From positions 1 through 51,956 of the forward strand of contig NZ_JACSWC010000319.1 in assembly GCF_016888165.1 (NCBI RefSeq): a stretch of 51,956 bases of DNA. The letters are read 5' to 3'. Positions 25,310-34,588 of the stretch are shown piece after piece. The notes beneath the pieces are model-generated. The model saw only the letters and a list, made by a program, of their open reading frames with translations. It was not told the origin of the DNA and searched no databases. The translations under genes were made by a program, and so were the position numbers. Source of the stretch: Halomicronema sp. CCY15110 (GTDB lineage: Bacteria > Cyanobacteriota > Cyanobacteriia > Phormidesmidales > Phormidesmidaceae). The first letter of the stretch is position 1, and each line of letters opens with the position of its first letter.

Positions 25310-27427
25310 TCAAGGCTGTAGAGTCCAGGCTTTGATGGCGGAGTTTTCGCGGCTGGCGGTGACGATCTGTTTTTCAGAGGGTAGCAATAGATGATCGATC
25401 GGCATGCCAAAGCCTGTATAAGTGGCCTTGAGCTCGCCGGTGGCCACATCCCACAACCGGACAGTTTCGTCAGCGCTGCCGCTCGCTAAGGTTTGACCGT
25501 CACGACTCACGGTCAACACATTGACGAAGCTAGTATGGCCACTCAGCGTTTCCAGTACTTCGCCCGCGTCTAAATCCCAGCGCTTCAAGGTTTGGTCGGC
25601 GCTAGCGCTGAAGAGATAGCGCCCGTCGGGGCTGGCGGCGATCGCATTGATGTAGCTGTCATGACCGACAAGGACAGCCAGGGCCTCACCCGTTTGCAAC
25701 TCCCAAACGCGAATGGTGCGATCGGCGCTGCCCGTAATGATGCGTTGGCCGTCGTTCGTAATAATCAGCGTGTTCACCGCGCCCTCGTGTCCGATCAGGG
25801 TTTGCACCAGCGCTTGGGTGTTCGTATCCCAAATTTTGATCGTGCCATCGGAGCCGCCACTCACGAGCAGGCGACCATCAGGATTGCGAGCGAGGACATT
25901 GATCGGACTTTCATGTCCGGCAAAGGTCGCCTGCGGCTCTGCCGTGTTCACCTGCCAAGCGAGGAGGGCACCGTCGGCACTGCCGCTGTAGAGGGTGAGT
26001 TCATCTGGGCTGAGGGCGATCGCATTCACAAAAGTCTCATGCCCGGTGAAGGTTTGGACGATTTCCCCCGTACTTAAATCCCATAGGCGGATAGTGTTAT
26101 CGGCGCTGGCACTGACAAACCGCCGCTGATCCGACATGAGTTGTAAACCGTTGATGGAGCTAGTGTGGCTGGTCAAGGTGCGCATTAGCTCGACGCGGAT
26201 TGCTGGGGTTGACGAGTCTAGGTCAATGGCGTTGACCTCGCCAGAGGGCACCGTGGCGGCTGGGGGCTGCGATCGCTGGCGACTCCAAATACCAATCCCG
26301 ATGAGCACCATTGCGGCGAACGTCACGCCGCCCACAATCAGCCAAGTCCAACGGCTGACAGCGTTATTGCCCGTGATGACAGTGTGGTCTGTGGCAGTTC
26401 CGGTTGGGCCTTCGGCAGAGGCTGGCATCTGAAAGCCGCTGGCCTGAGTCGTGCCGTCCACCATGGGCGGTGAAGTAATCGCATGTAACGCGACCTCATC
26501 GCCCTGCTGCATAAACTGACTCAGAGAGAGCTTTTGCAAGCGATCTAATAACTCTTGTGCCGTTTTGGGGCGATCAATCACGCGGGGCGAGACCAAACTT
26601 TCCAACAAATGCGCAAATTCATCAGAAATAGTCGGTGCATGGGACCGCCATTTGAACAGATTCAGCATGGGATCGTAGAGTGCCGGATCATTGGGCGATC
26701 GCCCCGTGAGCAAAAAGATAATCGTGCGGCCCAGGGCGTAAAAATCAGACTGCGGCACCGCCTGTCCCTGTTCTTGTTCCGGCGGTGTGTACCCCGCCGA
26801 ACTGATGGTCGTCACGCCCGAACCACTCACCTGAGCCAGGTAGGTTTGGCTCATTTCCCGGGCTGCGCCAAAATCGACCAGCACCAGTTGCCCGCTAGAC
26901 CGCAGCATCACATTGTCCGGCTTGATATCGCGGTGAAAATAATTACGCTGATGCACCCGCCGCAAAATTTCGGTGAGCTGATACAACCACTGAAACGCCT
27001 GGCGCTCCCCGATGGGATGATTCCCCTGCTGCTGCATCCACTGCAATAAATTGGGGCCATCAATTTTTTCCATGACCATGCAGTGCAGGGGCGGCCCATC
27101 CTGGGGCCGATAGACAAAGTAGCCATCGGCCTCAACTAGCGGCACCCCGGGATGATGCAGTTGACTCAACACTTCCGCTTCTTTGCGAAAGAGACTCAAA
27201 ATTTTAGGATTGCCGGTGCGATCGGGCCGCAGCACTTTCAAAATCTTAGGCTGATCCTGTTGGTAAGCCTCATACACCAAGCCAAAACCGCTACTGCTGC
27301 TCAGCAGACGCATGACCCGATACTGCCCTTGCAGCAACAGCCCCGACCCACAAGCTTGACAAGTCACATGGCGACTATTGTCTGGATGCACAGGCTGGGG
27401 ACAACTGGGGTTAATGCAAAGACTCAT
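25310..27427 (-). CDS. Serine/threonine kinase with N-terminal zinc ribbon and C-terminal seven-blade WD40 propeller
   Basis: A 705-residue signalling protein typical of cyanobacteria. Residues 4-26 carry a C-x4-C...C-x2-C zinc ribbon. The Hanks-type kinase domain (about 36-290) has HRDIKPDNVMLRS and LVDFGAARE intact, with the ATP lysine in KILKVLRP. The glycine loop reads LLSSSSGFGLVY, with serines where the first glycines usually lie. After a linker comes one membrane span (TWLIVGGVTFAAMVLIGIGIW, about 363-385). Seven WD40 repeats (about 415-700) follow, each with GH...(S/A)D...(L/I)(W/R)WD patterns. The kinase should be cytoplasmic, but which side of the membrane the WD40 part occupies is uncertain. 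The ATG is strong. The spacer upstream holds three copies of a G-rich 8-mer. Substrate unknown. Confidence 0.93.
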   Translation of the reverse strand: MSLCINPSCPQPVHPDNSRHVTCQACGSGLLLQGQYRVMRLLSSSSGFGLVYEAYQQDQPKILKVLRPDRTGNPKILSLFRKEAEVLSQLHHPGVPLVEADGYFVYRPQDGPPLHCMVMEKIDGPNLLQWMQQQGNHPIGERQAFQWLYQLTEILRRVHQRNYFHRDIKPDNVMLRSSGQLVLVDFGAAREMSQTYLAQVSGSGVTTISSAGYTPPEQEQGQAVPQSDFYALGRTIIFLLTGRSPNDPALYDPMLNLFKWRSHAPTISDEFAHLLESLVSPRVIDRPKTAQELLDRLQKLSLSQFMQQGDEVALHAITSPPMVDGTTQASGFQMPASAEGPTGTATDHTVITGNNAVSRWTWLIVGGVTFAAMVLIGIGIWSRQRSQPPAATVPSGEVNAIDLDSSTPAIRVELMRTLTSHTSSINGLQLMSDQRRFVSASADNTIRLWDLSTGEIVQTFTGHETFVNAIALSPDELTLYSGSADGALLAWQVNTAEPQATFAGHESPINVLARNPDGRLLVSGGSDGTIKIWDTNTQALVQTLIGHEGAVNTLIITNDGQRIITGSADRTIRVWELQTGEALAVLVGHDSYINAIAASPDGRYLFSASADQTLKRWDLDAGEVLETLSGHTSFVNVLTVSRDGQTLASGSADETVRLWDVATGELKATYTGFGMPIDHLLLPSEKQIVTASRENSAIKAWTLQP

Positions 27428-27889
27428 AGGATGCTCGTCAACGGCAGATACGGTTTGAGGCTCAAATCGGCATGGGCTGATTCAGCGCTTTGATCACAGG
27501 CATTCGTCAATCAATATAGTCAACCAAGCTAGCCGTCCAGCATTCGCGATGGCGGCGGGGAAGGGTTGTCTCTGGGGACAAGTGATCGACTGCCTGGGAA
27601 TCGGCGGGGAAATAACATCCCGGTAACGGCAGTGCTTGGGTGGCTGGGTGGCTGGGTCAGTTGCGGGTCTGAAGTCGGTACTTGAATTGCCCGCGCATCC
27701 CCTGGCACCATTTTGGCCTAACCATGCCGTTGCTTCTCTCAAATAAAGCTCACCCAACATCCTAAAAGCGGATCTGCTCAATCTGTCTTAACGCATAGGG
27801 GGCAGCCAGTCTGTCGAAAATTTGCGGCCATGGTGTCTGATGCCGAGACGACTGGTGCATTGGCCAGGGCCAGCATGATCCATCAGCCA
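27428..27889. other. Intergenic spacer between GGDEF-EAL gene and kinase gene
   Basis: About 460 bases between two minus-strand genes, so it holds the promoter of the WD40 kinase. The only structure noticed is the TGGCTGGG-type tandem repeat at 27633-27656. Nothing resembling an RNA gene was recognised. Confidence 0.5.
27633..27656 (+). repeat. Tandem TGGCTGGG repeat, three copies
   Basis: Two perfect head-to-tail copies of TGGCTGGG (27641-27656) preceded by the variant TGCTTGGG. The same 8-mer occurs at 6961 and 15576, always in a spacer and always on this strand. Confidence 0.9.
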
Positions 27890-29584
27890 CTAAGACGCTG
27901 TCGATCGCGATCGCAAAATCGCTGCCATCGCCGACTGATCGAGGGGAGGCGAAAAGAGAAAGCCCTGGCCCGACTCACAGCGAAGCGCTTGAACTTGCGC
28001 TAAGTGCTTTTGCGTTTCAATGCCTTCAGCTACCACTTCTAAGCCCAAATTCCAGGCCAACCGCACCACTGACTGGAGAATTTCGAGCTTTTCATAATCG
28101 GAGTCGGCGTTTTCTAAAAAGGAGCGATCGATTTTCAACGTATCGACAGGGAAGCGGTGCAAATAACTGAGGGAGGAATAGCCCGTACCAAAATCATCGA
28201 CCGAGAGCCGAATGCCCAGGTCACGAATCGCCGCCAAAATTTCGATAATTGACTCAGAATTGTCAATCAATACACTCTCGGTCATTTCGATTTTCAAAAA
28301 TTCAGGGGACAACCGAGTACGTTGCAAAATGGCTTTGATGCGATCGAGTACGTCCGGTTGGGCAAATTGTTGGCTCGACATATTCACACTCACAAACAAG
28401 TTTTGCGCTTGGGGAATGGTCTCTTGCCAGGCTTTTAGTTGACGGCACGACTCTTCGAGTACCCACCAGCCGAGCGGAATAATCAGCCCCGTGCGTTCGG
28501 CGATGCCGATGAATTGGCCGGGGGCTAGGACGCCTTGCTCAGGATGTCGCCAGCGCACGAGCGATTCCATCCCCACAATTTCCTGCGTCCGCACCAGCAC
28601 CATGGGCTGATATTCCAAATACAGCTCGCCGTTTTCGATCGCCTGTTTGAGCGACATTTCGAGATGTAGAGCATCTTCGGTGGTGGCAGTAAGCTCCCCG
28701 GCAAAAATCCGATGCCGTTCACCAAAATGTTGTTTGGTTTCCGCCATAGCGCGATCGGCTTGCCGCAACAAGGTATCCGCGTCGAGGCTTTGAGAGTGGC
28801 TCAGACTGATCCCGATATTCAGCCCAATGTTGATTTCACATCCATTAATGACGAAGGGGGACACCATTTGTGCGTGCAATGCTTCGGCGATCGCGATCGC
28901 GGCGGCTTCGGTCGCAATGTCTTCTACCAGCACGATAAATTCATCTCCCCCCAAGCGAGCAATTGTGTCGGTAGGCCGCAAACTGTTGCTGAGCCGATGC
29001 ACAATTTCAACCAAGAGGCGATCGCCCGCCAGATAGCCAAATGTATCGTTGATGGCCTTTAAGCGCGTAATATCCACACATAAAATCGCGATTCCGGACT
29101 GCTGAGTTTGAGGGGATTGATGGAGCGCCTGTTGAATACGCTCCATTAAAATGGTGCGATTGATCAAACTCGTCAGCACATCCCGACTGGCTAAACTACT
29201 GTGCGAGTCACTACTGTCTGGTGACTGACTCACTTCATGCATGAGTAGCAACCATCCGTGAAAGTCCAGACTGGGTAAATGAAAGGCCTGGCTGGTAACC
29301 GCTAACCAGGTGGCCGCAGGCGATCGCTGGAGCAAAAAATCCTGGCTGAGTCCTGGCTGATGGGCCAGCACAGTTTGTAACAAGCTCCTTGGCTGCTCAA
29401 TCAAGCGCCCTTGCTGCTTTTTCCACAGTGCCCCCTGCGCTTGTCCGGGCGTTGCCGTCAGCATCATGACAGGATCGCCCAAGAGACCCCAGGCCGAGGG
29501 GTTGGCGTAGGTCAGCCCAGCCTGCTCATTCACAATTACAACGGCATCACCACATCGATCAAATAAATTCTTAAAAATATTCAT
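27890..29584 (-). CDS. PAS-GGDEF-EAL cyclic-di-GMP signalling protein
   Basis: A 564-residue protein with an N-terminal PAS-like domain (about 1-115), a diguanylate cyclase domain (about 130-290) and an EAL phosphodiesterase domain (about 305-560). The cyclase has an intact GGDEF and, exactly five residues before it, an RPTD inhibitory I-site. The EAL domain keeps the catalytic set: glutamate in GMESLVRW (ESL variant of EAL), asparagine in NMSSQ, EMTES, DDFGTGYSS, the lysine in LKIDRSF, EGIET and GQGF. Both activities are therefore possible. The ATG at 29584 is preferred over an upstream TTG (29623). No membrane span is visible, so it is probably cytoplasmic. The PAS ligand is unknown. Confidence 0.94.
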   Translation of the reverse strand: MNIFKNLFDRCGDAVVIVNEQAGLTYANPSAWGLLGDPVMMLTATPGQAQGALWKKQQGRLIEQPRSLLQTVLAHQPGLSQDFLLQRSPAATWLAVTSQAFHLPSLDFHGWLLLMHEVSQSPDSSDSHSSLASRDVLTSLINRTILMERIQQALHQSPQTQQSGIAILCVDITRLKAINDTFGYLAGDRLLVEIVHRLSNSLRPTDTIARLGGDEFIVLVEDIATEAAAIAIAEALHAQMVSPFVINGCEINIGLNIGISLSHSQSLDADTLLRQADRAMAETKQHFGERHRIFAGELTATTEDALHLEMSLKQAIENGELYLEYQPMVLVRTQEIVGMESLVRWRHPEQGVLAPGQFIGIAERTGLIIPLGWWVLEESCRQLKAWQETIPQAQNLFVSVNMSSQQFAQPDVLDRIKAILQRTRLSPEFLKIEMTESVLIDNSESIIEILAAIRDLGIRLSVDDFGTGYSSLSYLHRFPVDTLKIDRSFLENADSDYEKLEILQSVVRLAWNLGLEVVAEGIETQKHLAQVQALRCESGQGFLFSPPLDQSAMAAILRSRSTAS

Positions 29585-30180
29585 GCAAAAAGTCTGGAGA
29601 CGATCAATGGCCGCGTTCAGCAATCATGAAAGCCCACTTGCCTTGATGCAGTGAGCCTTAATCTAAAGCTTATTATCGTGCGGCACATGCGGGCATTGGC
29701 CAATGTGGTAATCAAAAAACATTCAACAGTGGACGGGGAAACCGGCTGGCCATGAGGGCGATCGCTGGCATGTCGATCCAGCAGCATCCGTCAAAAATCC
29801 AGAAATCGCGGAGATGCCAACTCAGAAGTCACGTTACCTAGAGCGACATCACGATGCTTTCACCATCAAGGAAGCAAGATCCCCCCTTTGAGAGACCCTG
29901 AACAGGGGAGCAAACCCGTTGGGTGGGCGGCCAAGCCCGCCACCCACCCACCCACAGTTCACGAATGGAAGACTGGGTGACAGCACGACTGTATGTACCG
30001 AGCAGCCGCCAAGCATCCCGCCGAAAAGTTTGTCCCCCCGGCTCCACTATGCACCGACAACAAAAGACAGGCCATCTGATAAATTGAAGGCTCGACTGCA
30101 CACCCCAACCCAGATAACTTGATCAGCACCCATTGTCTGATTGCATATCTTAGAAGCTATGAACACCAGGGAATGACTTG
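29585..30180. other. Divergent intergenic region between GGDEF-EAL gene and wzm
   Basis: About 595 bases holding promoters in both directions. The clearest structure is the imperfect inverted repeat listed at 29921-29949, with a C-rich CCCACCCACCCAC run. An A/T-rich stretch TCTAAAGCTTATTATCG near 29655-29675 could contribute to the minus-strand promoter. No ORF is convincing. Confidence 0.45.
29921..29949. repeat. Inverted repeat GGGTGGGCGG / CCACCCACCC
   Basis: Ten-base arms with one mismatch around a nine-base loop in the spacer before wzm. The right arm runs on into further CCCAC units, so the opposite strand has GTGGGTGGGTGGG. It may form a hairpin or quadruplex. A terminator role is unlikely because there is no T tract. 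Confidence 0.7.
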
Positions 30181-31074
30181 ATGAGAGCTGCTATCAAGCC
30201 CGTAAAATTATTTATAGAATCTTGTTTCCATAAACTTGGGCGGTTTCTGCAACACCTGAAACCCCTCATCCCCCTCAATGATGCGCAATGGAGCAAGCTA
30301 GCACTGCTAGCGACCTTGATTCAACGGGATATGTCGTCGCGATATAAAGGGTCTTTTTTAGGTAACCTTTGGCCATTTATCAACCAAATTGCCCTATTGC
30401 TAATCTACACCTACGTCTTTTCAGTGGTCTTACAGGTCAGACTAACGCTCAAAGGAGTGTCCTCAGACAATCCCCTGACGTTTGGGCTGTGGCTCTTTGC
30501 CGGCTTGTTGCCTTGGCTGGCCTTTAGCGGGGGTCTAACCGCGTCTGCCGCCAGCGTCATTAGCCAACCCAGCCTCGTCAAAAAAGTCGTCTTTCCGCTG
30601 GGATTACTCCCATTAGTCCCCGTGGGGACTTTATTTTTTGAAAGCACATTTGGTTTGGTGGCCTTAATTACGCTAACCACGATCACGACCCAAACGATTC
30701 ATCCCACCGTTTTACTGTTGCCATTAGCGTGGATACCACAACTATTAATCACGTCCGGTTTAGGATTTCTCACAGCAGCGCTCACCGTCTTTATTCGTGA
30801 TATTCCCCAAACCCTGGGAGTGTTGCTCAATCTTTGGCTATATGCAACACCGATCATCTATCCCGCCGAACTCATTCCAGAACGGTTTCAGGTTTGGGTA
30901 TTCTGGCTGAATCCATTCACGGCTATCTGCGAGATGTATCGAGACACCATCCTCCTGGGTGAAATCAATCATTGGGCTGAGTGGGGCATCTCAACCTTGG
31001 TCTCAACCGTTATTTTTGTGGGTGGTCTATGGTGCTATCGTAAGCTACGACCTGCGTTTGCCGATGTGCTTTAG
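30181..31074 (+). CDS. Polysaccharide/O-antigen ABC exporter permease (Wzm/TagG type)
   Basis: A 297-residue ABC-2 type permease with about six membrane spans. After an N-terminal cytoplasmic helix comes LIQRDMSSRYKGSFLGNLWPFINQIALLLIYTYVF (seen across residues 44-80), the characteristic Wzm/KpsM/TagG motif with RYKGS and G-LW. NLWLYATPIIYPAELIPE follows near residues 215-235, also typical. It forms the channel through which lipid-linked or capsular polysaccharide is exported. The ATG is preceded by AGGGA at about nine bases; an overlapping TTG three bases upstream is possible. The matching ATPase gene is downstream, after 272 bases. No other polysaccharide genes adjoin. Confidence 0.92.
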   Translation: MRAAIKPVKLFIESCFHKLGRFLQHLKPLIPLNDAQWSKLALLATLIQRDMSSRYKGSFLGNLWPFINQIALLLIYTYVFSVVLQVRLTLKGVSSDNPLTFGLWLFAGLLPWLAFSGGLTASAASVISQPSLVKKVVFPLGLLPLVPVGTLFFESTFGLVALITLTTITTQTIHPTVLLLPLAWIPQLLITSGLGFLTAALTVFIRDIPQTLGVLLNLWLYATPIIYPAELIPERFQVWVFWLNPFTAICEMYRDTILLGEINHWAEWGISTLVSTVIFVGGLWCYRKLRPAFADVL

Positions 31075-31346
31075 CCCGAGCGTCTAGAGTCTTATCGAGT
31101 ATTAGTCGCGGCGTAGTCTAGGTGAAAAAGCTAGTGGAGTCCATTAACTGCAAAGGTTTCTCTGGGGTATATCAAAACCTATGCCATGGACAGTTGACGC
31201 TGCTGGAGCGTCTATCGTCATGATATGTCGGACCAACTGCCCGTGCGCTGCTCAGCCTGAAAGCTGATAGTATCCCAGCTAAAGGTCACCATCGCTTGCC
31301 TGTAGATGTTGTGAATTACTCAGCGCTAGAACTGTTTTAACTACCG

Positions 31347-32732
31347 ATGTCATCACAACCACAAGCCATCGTTTTAGAAAACTTATCGAAAGCTTATAAA
31401 CGCTATCATCACCCCACCGATCGCTTAAAAGAACTGTTGCTGCCAGGCAAGGTGAAGGCCGAAACCTTCTGGGCCCTGCGGGATATTAATCTGGAGATTA
31501 ATGCGGGGGAAACAGTCGGCATCATTGGGCGTAATGGTTCCGGCAAAAGCACGTTACTGCAAATTATCGCTGGCACCTTACAACCCAGCCAGGGGCAGGT
31601 GATGGTCAATGGCCGCATCTCAGCGCTTTTAGAATTGGGTAGTGGGTTTAATCCCGAATTTACGGGTAAGCAAAACGTTTTTTTTAATGGTCGCATTTTA
31701 GGCTTGACTCAAGAAGAAATCGCCTCTCGATTTGATAACATCGCTGCCTTTGCGGATATTGGCGATTTCATTCATCAGCCGGTTAAAACTTATTCCAGCG
31801 GCATGTATGTGCGACTCGCCTTTGCCGTTGCCATTAACGCTGATCCGGATATTTTGATTGTCGACGAAGCTTTATCGGTAGGCGATGAGGCCTTTCAGCG
31901 GAAATGCTTCGCCCGGATTTACGACCTCCAAGAGCAGGGGGCGACTGTTCTTTTCGTTTCGCATTCTGCCGGATCCATTGTTGAACTCTGCGATCGCGCG
32001 GCGCTGATCGATAATGGCGAGATTATTTTGCAAGGTGCGCCCAAAATTGTCATCGCGAACTACCAAAAGTTCCTCTTTGCCCCCATTGACAAGCGGTCTG
32101 AGCTGAGGGAAATGTACAAACGGGAAGGGGCTGGTGATGATACTTCCCTAGCCGATCAGTTTTCGACTGCTGAGCCTTCTCAGGAGATTAAAGGGAGCGA
32201 TCGCCAGGATGAACCTGAAGCATCTCGCATTTTAGAAGTTGGCTACGATCCCTACCTCAAGCCCCAACATACGATTGAGTATCAGTCGCATGGGGCGAAA
32301 ATCAAAAATCCTGCAGTGACAACTTTAGAAGGTCGCTCAGCCAATCTTTTACTCAGAAACGAAAAGTATCTCTACAGTTACTCTGTCTATTTTTCTCAGG
32401 CAGCCTTTCAAGTCCGATTTGGCATGATGATCAAAACGATCACTGGTTTCGAACTAGGAGGGGCCGCTTCCCATACTTACGGCAACGAAATCGAATATGT
32501 TTCAGCCGGCAGCTTAATATATGTCAGCTTTGAATTCTTCTGCGCCCTGGCCCCTGGCGCATATTTTTTGAATTCTGGTGTAGTGGGACGGGTCAATGGA
32601 GAAGAGGTTTACTTAGATCGTGCGGTTGATGCCTCAATGTTCAAGGTGCAGCCGGATCAAGATCTTAAGGCGACTGGAATTATTGACTTTCAAGTGATGC
32701 CAAAAGTCTCAATCACTCCCAGCATTCTGTAA
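31347..32732 (+). CDS. Polysaccharide ABC exporter ATP-binding protein with C-terminal Wzt carbohydrate-binding domain
   Basis: A 461-residue ATPase partner of the upstream permease. The nucleotide-binding domain (about 1-245) shows GRNGSGKST (Walker A), SALLELGSGFNPEFTG, the short signature YSSGM and ILIVDEALSVGDEAF (Walker B), all typical of the Wzt/TagH group. After a charged linker, residues about 290-455 form a Wzt C-terminal beta-sandwich domain (KTITGFELGGAAS and AGSLIYVSFEF), which in E. coli O9a Wzt binds the terminal cap of the polysaccharide before export. It probably forms a two-gene exporter with the preceding permease. A small palindrome lies in the spacer between them. Confidence 0.92.
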   Translation: MSSQPQAIVLENLSKAYKRYHHPTDRLKELLLPGKVKAETFWALRDINLEINAGETVGIIGRNGSGKSTLLQIIAGTLQPSQGQVMVNGRISALLELGSGFNPEFTGKQNVFFNGRILGLTQEEIASRFDNIAAFADIGDFIHQPVKTYSSGMYVRLAFAVAINADPDILIVDEALSVGDEAFQRKCFARIYDLQEQGATVLFVSHSAGSIVELCDRAALIDNGEIILQGAPKIVIANYQKFLFAPIDKRSELREMYKREGAGDDTSLADQFSTAEPSQEIKGSDRQDEPEASRILEVGYDPYLKPQHTIEYQSHGAKIKNPAVTTLEGRSANLLLRNEKYLYSYSVYFSQAAFQVRFGMMIKTITGFELGGAASHTYGNEIEYVSAGSLIYVSFEFFCALAPGAYFLNSGVVGRVNGEEVYLDRAVDASMFKVQPDQDLKATGIIDFQVMPKVSITPSIL

Positions 32733-33158
32733 ATCCATGGCACTGTGAGATTCGGCGTAATGGGTCTAATGGTCTGTCAGCTTTGCAATAAAGGACCGTG
32801 TCGGTTAGTTGCAGTGGCGTCGCACCCAACCTAGTTGGTGCTGCACGAGGTGGACAACGAGGCATAGTCGGTGGTTACTGGTTAGCTTGCGATTTGTGCC
32901 CGCTTCCCGGAATCTTTGCCGCTACTTCTGTAAAACCCCGTATCGATGAGCAACTCCAGCATCCCTGTGTTGGGCAAGGGTCGAAACAACCACACTGAGG
33001 TCTCAGAGTTAAGGTGGGCATACTGAAGGCACACCCTCAGCGTGGCTTTAGCATCTACTCCTTGCCGACCCTCATCTTCACCGACTGGTATCATGCGCCG
33101 CTTTGCTGACAAAAGACTGCCTGCTGCCAATGTCTTGGGCACTCGCCCTTGCAACTCT
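32733..33158. other. Intergenic spacer with hairpin, possible decayed sequence
   Basis: About 425 bases between wzt and the cyclase. GCACCCAAC-CTA-GTTGGTGC (32822-32841) forms a near-perfect hairpin with one bulged base. The rest reads like degraded coding sequence in several frames, but no family is recognisable. An in-frame upstream extension of the cyclase into this region looks non-homologous and was not used. Confidence 0.4.
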
Positions 33159-34361
33159 ATGAACCATGTTTCGGCAGAATCTGGCTACGACTTTTTACTG
33201 ATTGATGCGTTAGGTAATCAGCAATCAGTCTTGCGATCTGCTCTGAATGACATGGGGGCAAGGGTTCATCAGGTCACGGCGATCGCGGATGCTTGGCCGG
33301 TTCTGACTGCTCATCCACCGCATTTAGTACTCTTGACGGTACCGTCGGGTCACCATGAAGGCTACGAATTTTGTCGGCAGTTGCATGAGCGGTCTCAGAC
33401 TGCCAACGTCCCTGTTGTGTTTATGGGTTCTGGAGAGCATCAAGCCGATCGCTTGCGAGCCTTTGAAGTCGGTGGGGTCGATTTCATCACCATGCCCTAT
33501 TGGCCCGAAGAAGTCGTCGCTCGGGTAAAACGATATCTGGCCCTGGCCCCGCCCCCGCCTGAGACAACGCCACAGATGCAAAAGATCATGACCCACCGGG
33601 GCTATTCCCCACTACTGGCCAACTTACAAAAAACGCTGCATCAGCAAGCACTCAAACTCAAAGAGCAAAATGCTCAACTCCAGCAGGAAATTCACGAGCG
33701 CCACGAAATTGAAAGTGCCCTGCGCCAAGAACAACAAAAGTCGGAGCAATTATTACTCAACATTTTGCCGGAAGCGGTGGTGAACCAGCTCAAACAGTTT
33801 CAGGGGTCGTTAGCCGAGCGCTTTGACGAGGCCACTGTGTTATTTGCCGATATTGTGAACTTTACGCCCCTCGCGGCGCAGTACAGTCCCCTAGAGTTAG
33901 TCAATCTACTGAATCAAATTTTTTCTACGTTCGATCGCCTGGCTGAAGATTATCGCCTCGAAAAAGTGAAAACGATTGGCGATGCCTACATGGCCGTAGG
34001 TGGAGTTCCCGTTGCTGACGCTGATCACGCGGGGGCGGTGGCAGAGATGGCCCTCGCGATGCAAACCGCGATTCGCCAGTTCAAGCCAGTGGCGGGAATG
34101 CCGTTGCAACTGCGGATTGGCATCAATACGGGCACGGTGGTAGCCGGGGTCATTGGCATCAAAAAGTTTAGCTATGACCTGTGGGGCGATACGGTGAACG
34201 TCGCCAGCCGCATGGAATCACAAGGTAAGCCAGGGAAGATTCAAGTGACGGAAGCGACTTATGAGCGCCTCCGGGAGCGCTTTCAATTCACCCCCGCTCA
34301 GGAAATTGAGATTAAAGGCAAGGGGCCGATGCGCACTTACTATTTGATTGGGCGCTTGTAG
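33159..34361 (+). CDS. Class III adenylate cyclase with degenerate receiver domain
   Basis: A 400-residue protein. Residues 10-128 have a receiver (CheY-like) fold pattern, but the phospho-acceptor aspartate position is threonine (LVLLTVPSG, T60) and the conserved lysine is methionine (FITMPY, M112), so it should not be phosphorylated normally. A coiled-coil helix (about 150-200) leads to the cyclase domain (about 220-400). Metal aspartates D231 (FADIVNFT) and D275 (TIGDAYM), adenine-specifying K271 and D340 (YDLWG), and transition-state N347 and R351 (NVASRM) are all present, indicating ATP rather than GTP as substrate. The ATG at 33159 is preferred; an upstream frame is open but looks unrelated. 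The product would be cAMP, acting through CRP-type factors. Confidence 0.93.
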   Translation: MNHVSAESGYDFLLIDALGNQQSVLRSALNDMGARVHQVTAIADAWPVLTAHPPHLVLLTVPSGHHEGYEFCRQLHERSQTANVPVVFMGSGEHQADRLRAFEVGGVDFITMPYWPEEVVARVKRYLALAPPPPETTPQMQKIMTHRGYSPLLANLQKTLHQQALKLKEQNAQLQQEIHERHEIESALRQEQQKSEQLLLNILPEAVVNQLKQFQGSLAERFDEATVLFADIVNFTPLAAQYSPLELVNLLNQIFSTFDRLAEDYRLEKVKTIGDAYMAVGGVPVADADHAGAVAEMALAMQTAIRQFKPVAGMPLQLRIGINTGTVVAGVIGIKKFSYDLWGDTVNVASRMESQGKPGKIQVTEATYERLRERFQFTPAQEIEIKGKGPMRTYYLIGRL

Positions 34362-34588
34362 TATCGGGCAGTTCACCCTCGCGATACACTATTAAAGTTT
34401 ATGAGAATGGGCGGTCGCCATCGTTGGCGCTGCTGGCGGAAAATGATGTGCTGCCAGACTTCTGTGCCTGAGTTTACTGGGCAGCTTGCCTTGATCAGTG
34501 CAGCTTGCAGCAAGCTAACAGAAGCGCTAGATTGGCCCATTCCTCTGTGCCTTAATGATGGCCCACCGACAGGAAGACAACGAGAGTT

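Noticed and set aside
32882-33154. A 90-codon minus-strand frame in the spacer before the cyclase
   Set aside because: It has no recognisable family, no ribosome-binding site and overlaps possible gene debris.
33042-33158. An upstream extension of the cyclase frame
   Set aside because: The 39 extra residues do not resemble a domain; the ATG at 33159 gives a normal protein start.
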